Made by a program: the position numbers and the translations under genes
DNA from: Macrostomum hystrix
Taxonomy: Eukaryota > Platyhelminthes > Macrostomidae
Length of the DNA: 64,000 nt
Reading direction: 5' to 3'
NCBI GenBank assembly: GCA_950097015.1
Contig: CATNEN010000025.1
Location: 4,007,001-4,071,000 of the forward strand
Notes under the pieces: generated by a model
The model's input: only the letters and a program-made list of their open reading frames with translations
What the model was told of the DNA's origin: nothing
Database searches by the model: none
Part shown: positions 20,706-31,345 of the stretch, in pieces
Layout: each line of letters begins with the position of its first letter
Numbering within the stretch: position 1 is the stretch's first letter

Positions 20706-21684
20706 TATAAAATGGTAGAAATAAAAAAGGAAATAAGTTTATTAGCGAGAGCTCACTCACCTGTTTAGATTCGGGTCGCAAACATTTGAACAGTTGATGA
20801 GAGTTTCCAAAAGAGCGCCAGAAATTTTAGTCCGCGTTGGACTAGGATTCGACTTTGTATGGAGAAATTATGCCGGCTAGGATGAGGGGAATATGAGGAA
20901 GCTGCCGAAGCTGCCGCGGAGTGGCTTGAATAGCGGAATGAGAATCGGATGGGAGAAGACGGCAGGAAAGGCGGAGCGTGAGGTCTTGCCAGGATTTGGG
21001 AGTTTTGTTCAGAACTCCACGCGTCTAATGAGCGGACAAAAGGCCGAAGCTGGCTTGTGTTGGGTGGAAATGGCCTATCAATCACCGTTGGCCGGCTGTG
21101 GGCTGCGCGCAAACCGCTCAAAATAAAATAAATCACTCACTACTCCTTCTCTATAGCCTGGATTGCGGTCCTGCGTCAACAATGTGCTCAGATGGGAGGG
21201 AGGGAATCTGTTTGAGTACCTGGAGGTCGGGGGTCGCTGCTACGATGACGTTTGAGCAGTCGGAGGCAGTACTGCTGGAAGTTGAAGCCCTGATTATTTT
21301 TTCTCAATGGGAAGTTAAACTCAAGAGAAGATGGGATCGGGGAAACAGGAATGAGAAATCTCGGGCTCTGGCGATGCCTGCTCACGACTTCGGGGAACGC
21401 TTATCGAAGCGACAACCTGGTGCCTGCGCGGGCTTCGCCGTCTGACAAGGCATTGGGCATTTGCGCCTATAGCCCTGACAGAAACTGCTGCAGCCGCTGT
21501 CAACCAATCAGAATTCGCAAGGCATTTATTGGCCGCTTGGGCCTCGGCTAGTGCTTCACATTGCTTTGGTCTTTAGATCATGTTTAGCTGACCAGGCTTG
21601 GCTGTTTTTATCATTGAGATTTGCGATATGAGGAGTCAGCTGGGGTGCTATGATGGATCTCCTTGACCGAGGAGAAGTGAAATA
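20706..21684. other. Spacer, no supported gene
   Basis: Several short overlapping open frames on both strands. None shows a domain, a clear ATG context plus splice sites, or repeated use elsewhere. Confidence 0.5.
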
Positions 21685-21932
21685 ATGAGTGCCAGAAGGA
21701 GTGTCAGAATGAGTGCCAGAAGGAGTCTCAGAATGAGTGCCAGAACGAGTGCCAGAATGAGTGCCAGAAGGAGTCTCAGAATGAGTGCCAGAATAAGTGC
21801 CAGAATGAGTGCCAGAACGAGTGCCAGATTGAGTGCCAGAACGAGTGCCAGAATGAGTGCCAGAAGGAGTCTCAGAATGAGTGTCAGAACGAGTGCCAGA
21901 GGGAGTGCCAGAATGAGTGCCAGAAAGAGTGA
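21685..21932. repeat. 12 bp minisatellite
   Basis: The unit atgagtgccaga has variants (acgagtgccaga, aggagtctcaga) recurring in a loose higher-order pattern, about 20 copies. Confidence 0.93.
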
Positions 21933-22439
21933 GAACGCCAACGAAACGAATTTGCCAGCCTGAACAGAATCCAAAGCTATCCCATTTTTGTACAGTATAT
22001 CAGGCCATTGTCTACAACCTTTAAGCTGGCTGTAACTATCTCTATACCATAAAGAAGTTTGGCTTGAGCATACTTACCAGCGTGTTGAAGGCCAAATATT
22101 TGACAAGAAAACCAGCGAAAGAAAATTGAACTTCATTATGAAAAATGCAGGGCGGCTGGCTGGAAAAATTAATCTGCTGAGAACGGTGTGAAAATCACTT
22201 TCGAAAAACTTAAAATTCGTTTTACTCCGCGTAAATTTCACCGAGAAGGCTGAAGTAAGGTATGAGATGCGGATTTGAAACATAGTTTTGACTGGCTCAC
22301 TGTCACGTTCTTCACATGTTTCGCCCGATAATATTAATTAAACTGAACCCTTAGATATTTCTAGATATTCAGGTACACCAGAGTGATCTAACACCTTAAC
22401 CCAAGACAAACATACCAATATTACCGCAGACAAACCCAC

Positions 22440-22830
22440 AAACATTACTCCAGAGCAGTCTAATAACATTACCCCAGAGAAATTTAATAATATTACCCCC
22501 CAGTAATCTACCACCATTACCCCCGAGTAATCTACCACCATAATCCCCGAGTAATCCACCACTATTACCCCCGAGTAATCTATGAGCACTACCCCCGAGT
22601 AATCTACCACCATTACCCACGAGTAACCTACGAGCACTACCCCCGAGTAATCTACCACCATTACCCACGAGTAACCTACGAGCACTACCCCCGAGTAATC
22701 TACCACCATTACCCCCGAGTAATCTACCACCATTGTCCCCTAGTAACCTACCACCATTATCCCAGAGAAATATAATAATATTACCCCAGAGAAGTTTAAT
22801 TACATTACCTCAGAGTAATCTACCTAATCA
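22440..22830. repeat. 24 bp minisatellite
   Basis: The unit gagtaatctaccaccattaccccc is clearest at 22500-22740, with degenerate edges on both sides, about 15 copies. Confidence 0.9.
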
Positions 22831-24509
22831 TCGCCATAGGGTTTGACCTGCTACCACAAAGCCTCCGTGAAGTGATAACAATCTACCCAATTAGAGAACT
22901 TCAGCAGGCCACCTCTGCAATCGCAGAATCGCAGGATTTCGAGCTCTCTTAGATAATCTGCTCTCATTACCAGGCCTCTGAGCTGGTCAAAAAAGCGTTT
23001 CAAGTTCGACTCACTTGACAGATTGCATCTGGCCTTATCCCCTACCCGCTAATCCCTTCTGGCTGAAATCCCTTCAGCGATCATAAGCCTCAAAGCCGAT
23101 GATCGCATGTTACCCCTCTGCTCCGTAACCAAAATCCTTCGTTTATCTAAAGATATCTACACTGTGGGTTTAGTACAAAGAACATGAATGCGAACACTAA
23201 TATGCGGTATTATAACAGTGAGCAGTTTGATACTAACTCTAGCGTAGGTTAAGAGCCACATGCAGAGCAGATTTAGGAAAACCCACAAGAAAATAATGTT
23301 TGGAGGCCACAAATTTGGAACGTATTTGGGTAGAGTGAGAAGTGATGCAAAATTAATCTGGGAATTGGTTCGCTCTGTCGCCTACCCAACAGTGACGCCT
23401 ATTTCCTTTCACCGCGGTACGCGGGAACAGGCGTATCTTTGGTTGTTGCCGTTCAACACTAAAAGCTGCCCCCACCATTGCTCAAATTGATCAGGAATAT
23501 GTGCTCCTGAGAGAGACGGAAGTGCAGTCCAGCCCAGTCTGTATTTAAAGGCCAATAAAACGGTCATGAAAATGCACTCCGCCGCCGCCGCCGCCGCCGA
23601 CAAAGACGCCGTGACCTTCCAAACTCATCGTAAATCTTTTTAGCAGCTGATTTCGTAGACAAGCTAAATGGCATTCAGTTATAACGCACTATTTCTGCTG
23701 ACTCAGTCGCCTGGTAAACGATTGAATCGTTTTTCTCTGCCTCTTTGGCGATTGTTCGCTAAAGTTTGCGGCGCGTTCCCTCTGACAACACAGGCAGTAC
23801 TGACTGGGACTTAATTATGCTAATTAGTTCAACAAACCCGTCCAGTGCTCCCCCGCGACTGGTTCGGGAATTAGAGAACAGAAAATCACGTTAACCCACC
23901 CGGCTTGGGGATTTCTGTTTCCTACAGGGGAGTTTTTTTCAGCCCTCAGTCCAACGATAGCGATGATCTTTCTGGCCATGGCAGTGCTGCCGTGAGAGCG
24001 ACTTGGCGATTGTATTGCCTTGGATTCAACTTTTCCTTCAAGGCAGATTCAATTTCGAGAGTCAGTAATACGCTGGCTGGTAGAAAGCAGCAAATGTATT
24101 GAAAAATGCTACTAAATTTCTGCGCCACTGCTTGTTTTCATTTTGGTGTTCTGCCCTGTCTATGAAAAACTTAAATAGATATTTTCAATAGATATTTTTC
24201 GATCAGCCATAATAGAATTTGAAAGTTTTATACTTCAACTTCAATTCTGCGAATCAACGGCATTTGGACGAAAAATGTTTGCAATGATATATTTCTGCTA
24301 ATAAAATCCATCTAAAAACACTTCTAGGCTGCGTAAGTGCTCTTAAAATCATAGGCTCTCGTAAAAAATTAGACTGATTCTGGACACAACACACTTGGAC
24401 AACAATAATTGACTATGTTCACCTATACCTGAAAACGATTTGGCCATAGACAAGAAGTGTCACCAGAAGACATGGCTTCGTTCTTTAACAGTAGAAAGAC
24501 AAAAGGGGA
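22831..24509. other. Spacer, no supported gene
   Basis: A short gccgcc run lies near 23580. No open frame in this stretch shows a recognisable protein. Confidence 0.5.
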
Positions 24510-24930
24510 TTTCAAGCATCCACAGGTTTATTTTTTCCTGTATCTTCCAGATATTCAATCAATCGTTTTGAAAATCTAAAACACAGCGTAACATTTTCCT
24601 CTCGATGAAACAACTTCCTGAATCACAAAACATCGGCATCGTCGAGATATTCAACGGTTTTTGTCGGGGTGTCTGGTGGCAAAGACCACCAATATAGACA
24701 AAAACTTCCCGCTCACAAAATTTCATCATGTAACCATGTCGGCTGCTATTGTTGACTTTGTTGTATTGATTATATTGTTAATTATTGCATTGGTGCACCA
24801 ATATGGATTTGCCATAGAGGTACTAACATACAGAGCGATGTTAGTTGTCCTTGTCGTCATGGTCTTCGACAAGAATCGTTTGATATCTCAACAATGCTTT
24901 TCAATGCATCAAAACACGTAGCTGCCGTCG
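24510..24930 (+). repeat. Interspersed repeat family C, copy 3
   Basis: Collinear with 13100-13570, with shared words gatgaaacaac, aatcacaaaacatcg, tcgagatattcaacg, ggggtgtctggtggc, ccaatatggatttgcca and cttcgacaagaatcg. The open frame across its plus strand is not conserved in the other copies. Confidence 0.65.
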
Positions 24931-26025
24931 TCTCCGCCATGCGCAGCAAAGTCAGCCTGCCAGAATTTGATGGCGATACTGACTTCTTTTCCTAAATTCT
25001 TCGAGAGTACGTCCCTCGCGCTCGTATAGACTAAAAAACCCAAACTTTCAAGGAAAAGGTCTCTTTGAATACACGCAAAATGCCACAACGCTGCGAGGGA
25101 AGTTGAGTTTTTTTCAACTGTCGCAATACGAAGCCTTTATGGCGAATAAGAGTTTGCTGTTGGCTATAGGAAACCTGTAGGAATTAGAGAAAATGTGTGT
25201 CTACTTCCTGAAAAATTATTCGGTTAAAAACGCGACTATCTGCTGCGCAAAATTTATTAGACAGGGCGCTCTCTGTTTTTGTAGTAACCAGAAAAATGGT
25301 TCCAATGAAACAAACGTATCTACGAGTGCGCGCGCGCTTCAGCTTCCTAATTGAACGGCCCGCCAGTTGGTACTTTTAATTAAGTACTTTACAAACAGCT
25401 ATACTGGTTCCAGTATGCTGTAGACAGCGTTGTTTGTCATTGAATAGGAACAGCTATAGAGCCGGTTGACTGCACTACATCGAGACGGGAATAATAACAC
25501 CAAGGATTCAAAATGACTTGGCATCCATGCTAAGGAACGAACGAAAATTAATAATCTTCCTAACTGAATTGTCGTAAAATTATTGAACTTGGTGCCAGAC
25601 TGTGTAAAAGTTTCGTTGACAACTTATTCGAAAACAGTCTATAAATACGAGTATGCCGAACTTTAGAAACAACTAAGGAACAAATCGTTTCCTAAAAATA
25701 CAGAGCTATGAAGCGTTTTCCACGCCAAAAATGCACAGGTTCGCTAGACACTACTGTGAAGCATATATGCTAAAATGACGCAGGAAAAAACACAATCACC
25801 GTTTATATAAATCTATCAGTTTGTAATTTCTAAAACAAAATATGCTTAGGCCCGTTCGACAGTTATTTGTATTTGGAAATATTCATTTTTCTGTTTTCTG
25901 CTTCCGCAATCAAACAAATCAAGAAAAAATACAGCCAATGCTTCTTTGGCAATCATAAATAATAATCTACAGAGGAAATTTAAGTTAAAAAATCTATTAC
26001 AATCAAATAATTTAGGAAATTTATC
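24931..26025. other. Spacer, nothing recognised
   Basis: AT-rich unique sequence with no supported gene or tandem repeat. Confidence 0.5.
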
Positions 26026-26262
26026 ATGCAAGCCTATACTGCCCGGAGCCACTGCAGTACGCCCTCCTGTAAAATCCACAGGGACCGAGCAGATGCGGAC
26101 AGGGGTCGCTCGGTGCGTTTCAGCGACAACGTTACCGATGACGCGACAGCTCGCAGCCCGGCAGCCGGCGTCAGGCACGTTCGGGAACGGGAATTCGCAC
26201 TCAAGTGCGCGACTTATCACCCCTCCTCCTTGGCCACTTGTTTTATTACTATTTGTTATTAA
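26026..26262 (+). other. GC- and CpG-rich island with open frames on both strands; possible exon
   Basis: About 180 bases (26040-26220) are far more GC- and CpG-rich than the AT-rich flanks. On the plus strand a 78-codon ATG frame contains a hydrophilic stretch (RGRSVRFSDNVTDD), and its third codon positions are often G or C. The minus strand also stays open, for 156 codons. I cannot name a protein. It may be an exon of an unseen gene, a relic, or a regulatory CpG-rich element. Confidence 0.25.
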
Positions 26263-26553
26263 TAATATTATTAGCTGGTCTAAAGTGCATAAGCTGGGGT
26301 AGAAATATCGCTGCACAATAGCTGCTGTTGTGCCACCGGCCGTTCACGATTCTCTCTATTAACAACGTCTAAAATTTTCCAAGCCTTCTAAATCAATAAC
26401 TGTATACATATACGGGACAACAGTCACGATCGCGAAATTCAACCGAAATTCGCAAATAATTTTTTGTGTGTCAGATTAACAAATCGGCTTTTCTATCGGC
26501 AGATAGCAATTCTCGTTAAGCGTTAGGCGAGATTAAAAAATTCTACGGAAGCC

Positions 26554-26594
26554 AAAACGTTTAGTACCAAAAGCCTTTAGGTACTAAACGTTTT
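26554..26594. repeat. Perfect 15 bp inverted repeat with 11 bp loop
   Basis: The arms aaaacgtttagtacc and ggtactaaacgtttt pair perfectly around aaaagccttta. No flanking direct repeat is seen. It could be a foldback remnant or an RNA hairpin. Confidence 0.85.
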
Positions 26595-27563
26595 CCTCTC
26601 ACCCATGGCCATTACTAATCTCCACAGCCGTCAGCCGACACCTGACAGTCCAGCTCCGGCAAGACCCGATGGGGTCTAGCTGGAGTCTGGAACCATGCTC
26701 GGAGATCAACCGGAAGTCGGGCTGCTGTTGCTGCTGCTGCTGCTGCTTATTGCGCTGACGCCGAGGCTTTCTGGACACCTGAGTAGAATTCAGCGACTGC
26801 CATAACTGTTGCAGTGATCAACTCACGTTGGCCTTGAATGATACACAAATCTATTGTGGGAACAGTGCACGCAGAATTGCACTCTGGAAGAAGCGAAAGT
26901 GATATAAATTTTAGCCAAAAATCACTTGTCACCTAGCATATCATAGTCCATTTTTGTTGTAGTATTTGAAGGAGAATGACTGGAATTAATCAAGATTTGG
27001 TCAAGATAAGTAAATAGTCATATGTAACACAGTCGCAAGAACATCGTCAGTCGACTTTAAACCGGAGCATGTATACTAGCTCTAAATTGTTAACAACTAA
27101 GAGTGAGAATTAGTGGCCATGCATTACTTGAAAATTCCATAACGACTTCAAAGATTATTAAAAACTAACTCTTCAACTAAAGTCAATGCAGGTAGAAACA
27201 TAGACAATACTAGTGTACAAACTTCTTACAATTGTTCCATCATCGTGTAGTGCACGTAGGGTTATATTTTTTATCACAATTATCTGAAATTTTCGTGACC
27301 CAACAAGGATCTCAAATTTGAGACTACCTCCACGACGTCCTTGAACTCTCGTAATATGCTATTTTAATTTATTGCGTTGATCTTAATTGAAATTTTAGAA
27401 AATCAAACAGTTATTGTGTCGATTTGAGGCACACAAAACGATCACTAAAGGACCCTTTCACAAGCCATGTCTAGCCAGGCTCTGTGCATTGGAACCTGTA
27501 TGCACTTGTCGCGTCTTTAAAGCTTAAGGTCGCCAACTAACCCATTTATTCCGACACAGCTAA

Positions 27564-27598
27564 CAGGGACTACTACTAAGAGTATTTTGTAGTCCCTG
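27564..27598. mobile_element. 35 bp hAT-like mini-element with 8 bp target duplication
   Basis: Perfect 10 bp terminal inverted repeats (cagggactac and gtagtccctg) enclose 15 bases. The element is flanked on both sides by acagctaa (27556-27563 and 27599-27606). CAGGG-type ends and 8 bp duplications are the signature of hAT transposons. A related element lies at 55806-55844. It is far shorter than usual MITEs. Confidence 0.7.
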
Positions 27599-28139
27599 AC
27601 AGCTAACCCTCAATTTGAGGATAAATGCGTGAGTATCCTTACCTGTACATTTTAGCTGTAAAAATATGTTTAATTGATTTACTTATCAGTGCTTGCAAAA
27701 GTTTTCATTAATTAAATCATATCGCTCAGAATGCGTTCACTTCACTTTCCAACACCGCAGAGCTTTTTGTCTTCTGGTACTCGTATATTCGTCCATAATT
27801 CCACACTTGGAGCATTTTTATGTCAGTATTTTAGGCAATGATGTCCAATATTTCAATTTTATGCGTGTTTTTTTAATAATAATGGTTTTTACTTCGCGTC
27901 GCGTTTTGTTTATCTACTCATTTCTATTTCGTTTTTTCGAATGCACTGTGAAATTAGAAACCGCGCGAAAAATCCACGTTCCTAGAAGACAAACAGGCAT
28001 AGCTAGAGTTAGGCTATCACAATGCTATCCATCACGATAATTGATAGGCATACGTTGTCTTTTACTGTAATTTTCGCTTTTGTTTCATGAATCTAAACTA
28101 AGGAATTTAGTGTCTAACTATGCGTAATAAAAATACTGT

Positions 28140-29460
28140 TAATCTCTAAGCAAGTTGCATGCCTGCATTGTCTTTGCCTATATTTGCCTATTTCCTTTAC
28201 CTAGAACTATATTTGCCTAGTTCTCCAAATATATCATTTTAGTAATAATATTTATCACATAGCATTCAAAAGATATTTAAAAAACAATTTGTGTGATTGT
28301 AATAAGGATTATAAAATAAACTTTTATCAGATGATTAATCAGTGGATTATTGAGTTTCTTTGCATAATTATTGGCTAATTGGATAAAAGATACTTATTTT
28401 AATATACGAAGGGGTTTACTCGCTTACTTTTATTGAGTAGGTCTACCTTAATGTATTGCCTATGTCATCTATGTAGTAAAATTTCAATTTTTAATTGATT
28501 AAAATTAACTTGATATTTAATAAAAGTATTTTATGTTGTCTTTCATTTATGATTTACATTTTTGTAAGTTTTGCTAAAAAAGTTTTTAAATATAATTTAA
28601 TCGGGTTGAACCACTTTTCTAATTTTTTTCAAGAAAATCACCATTGTTTGACTTGGCAATCAAAAAATTGCTGTCTTATAGCAATATAATTCTGTAAACA
28701 AATAAAGCTGCATGCCTGCTCACAATATTTTTGCTTGGCTTAGCTAGTCACTTAGCTATCAATTATAAATCTTGCTAGTATAAACCAATAATTTGATTAT
28801 GACCTCAGTTGTACGCCGAACCCAGCAAGACATGCTGAGGATGAGGCAATCTGTTTGCTGCTATGAACTTCTCATTGTAATTTTCTTGCTAGCTAATATC
28901 CTGTACAACTGGTCCCCAATTGAAAATGTTTGCTGCCTTATTGTGTTAATATGCATATTGGTGGAGCTTGCATGTATAAGTCAACCTTAGCATCTGGCTA
29001 GTCACCCAGCCCCTGTGTGTCAGGGCATTGTCCAGCTGCAAGATGGTGCCAACAGTAAGATTTTTCTGTGGTTGCACAAAGTGGTTGTATCAAGTTTAAT
29101 AAATATCATCTTGACAGGGCCTTCTAGCAGCACCAATTACTATTCCAAATTGCTATACATGAGCTAAGGTGCAGCCTTAGTTGGTGGACTTCCCATAAAA
29201 ATGCTCCTGTAGCCATTTGCAACTTGCCTGACCAACTCAGGATGGAGATTGGGTTAGGAAAGTGAAGTAAGTAGTGCAAATTGTCTGACAAAGGTTTGAT
29301 CAAGATAATTGCTGCTAGCTGCCTATGATTCACCAACCCCCTGCCTTTGGACTCTGGAGCAAAGCAAGAGCAAACTTGTACACAGAAACACCATTAATTG
29401 CTAACAGAGTAATCCATGGGTTGAAAGACAGTGCAAAATAAAAACTATTTTTGTCCTAAA
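28140..29460. other. CpG-depleted segment, no gene recognised
   Basis: I count only about five CpG dinucleotides in 1.3 kb, while neighbouring sequence has them at ordinary frequency. Words such as ctagc, tgcc and gcatg are common. A 63-codon frame at 28799 predicts two hydrophobic stretches but has no family match, and I do not call it a gene. Confidence 0.55.
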
Positions 29461-30482
29461 CTAAAAAACCTCATGAACATACACATGTAAAACATTCATA
29501 AATGTTATAAAATTAATAAATCGCTTTAATGTTTCCCAGATTACAACACTACTTTTAGTACTGTTGTACGAGTGCAACTACTTTTTTCTTTTTGCTACTT
29601 TTTACAACTACTTCACTATACTTTTCTCGTAAGTGCATGTAGACTATTTTTTAATTTCAACAGAGTTTAACATTCTTTTTTGTTGTCTGGATTAGAGATT
29701 GTATGGAAGTTTCTTCTAAACGATATGCCATCCGACGATTTGCAGTTGTTTAGCGTGCCACTGCTCAGTAGATTTTGAGATGGGCTTTGATGCAGAAGGT
29801 GTAGCATTTCACACTAGCTTAACTGGCAATGAGGGGCAGTCTATTTGATTAGATAATTTATTAATGCGCTCATGAAATGGAATAGGAAGAGGGCCTGGCT
29901 GCCCTGATGCACAGACAGCTGGGCCGTCGGCTAGGCTGTGCCTATTAAAGCAAGGTGAGAGAAAGGTGGAAGAATTAGCGCCCCTTTCTCTCCTCCCCTT
30001 CATTGCCACTGCTAGAGCCCATCAATGCCGATGCACTTGAAAGCTGGTAGAATTGAGAGAACCAGCATCGCATTGTCACACTTTCCCTCTCTTTCCCTCA
30101 TCAATGCCTACAAATTATATAGAGCTCATATAGTGTGTGTGCGTTGAAAACCAATTTTAACATAGCGAATTGGCAGGCATAGAGTTCCAGACTGCAACAT
30201 GTGCGATTGATGATGACATTGCTGGCAGGGCTAGCTACCCCTTTGTGTTGGTGAATTCTGCATTGCTAGATATACGTAGCTACCATGGGCCTCTATTAAA
30301 CTGCTAAACTACGAGTATACTCCTGGCTTGATGACTTGACTCTGCAAGAAAAAACTTTCTGTTATATAAAACAGTTTGAGCTGTTGGAAAACCATGCGGG
30401 CGATTGCTTTCACACCTCTCAGTGTGGAATGCTTTTTTAGCAATAATATTTTGCATTCTAAATTTATTTGACATTATATGAT
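29461..30482. other. Spacer, nothing recognised
   Basis: AT-rich sequence with no supported gene or array. Confidence 0.5.
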
Positions 30483-30845
30483 TGTCAAGGTCAAGGTCCC
30501 TGAGCTCGATTCCGCGGCGAGGCCACATTAGATTTGGGTGCAGCCGCGGAGAGAAGGCTTGGGGGTTTGTGCAATTTGCGCCCTTAAGGGCAAACCTCAA
30601 AGGCCTCAAAAGCAGAGTGTACACTGCTTGACGATGAGAAAGTCAGGGCAGATGTACACACCTGTGTGAGCGTATGCCTGCGTACTGTGTCCAGGTGTGC
30701 GTGTGTGCTCAGAAGTCAGCAAATTGTGGTTCGATATAGAATTGACTCCTCGCTGTCTGCGGGTATAGAGTCATCGAATGATGTGCCATTGCCCGCAGCC
30801 CTCCTGCAGTTAAAAACTCTTATTATTATCATTATTATTTGGCTA
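30483..30845 (+). repeat. SINE-like family B, copy 2
   Basis: Begins in the B-box region (aaggtccctgagctcgattcc), then cagccgcggagagaaggcttgg, gtgtacactgcttgacgatgag, agtcagggcagatgtacacacctg, a cattgcccgcagcc-cctgcag 3' block and an attattatt tail. It is the same family as 9001-9345, in the opposite orientation. Confidence 0.75.
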
Positions 30846-31249
30846 CATTCCAAGCGGAATGTTTCGTAGCTTCATAGATTAAGCATTGCCTCACCGCTTG
30901 CAGCTGGAGCCAGAGCATCAATGCCAACCCGGCAGCACCGGCTGGCCGCTGCTAGGCTAGACCTGCTGGCTTGCATTGAACGCTACTGCGACAATGGTGA
31001 GTTTCTAAATCTAAACACTGAACACGCTCTATCAGTAGCTGTTCTTATTTCTTTATAAGAGTCATAGATAGTCTTATGATTTTACATTTTCGATTATTTC
31101 GATAACCAGCAATTGACTATTGTCAATATTTTTTGTCTTTTTTAATCATTTAAAACTACGAATTGATTGGATCAATAGTCAAAGCTACGAAGTGTTTTAA
31201 TATTCTCTATTTGAAATTAGTTTTGTACACTCACCAAAATTTTTGCCCC

Positions 31250-31345
31250 AGCTAATACTGGTGCGCATGTAAGAGCTCGGGCTGGGATTTGAACTCCCGA
31301 CCTCTGAGACAGAGGTCCTAGGCTTTAACGCCAAGGGTACAAGCT
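31250..31345 (-). repeat. tRNA-like SINE head
   Basis: Read on the minus strand it has ttggcgttaaagcctagg, then ggtcgggagttcaaatccca as a good B-box. No acceptor stem pairing is evident. It is followed by agctggggcaaaaatttt, which is unlike families A and B, so this is a third type or a relic. Confidence 0.5.

Noticed and set aside
26605-26680. Short ATG frame (MAITNLHSRQPT) in good start context
   Set aside because: Stops after 24 codons with no convincing donor, so it is kept only as a note.
28799-28990. Small two-helix membrane protein
   Set aside because: 63 codons in AT-rich DNA, with no homologue that I recognise and no promoter or splice evidence.
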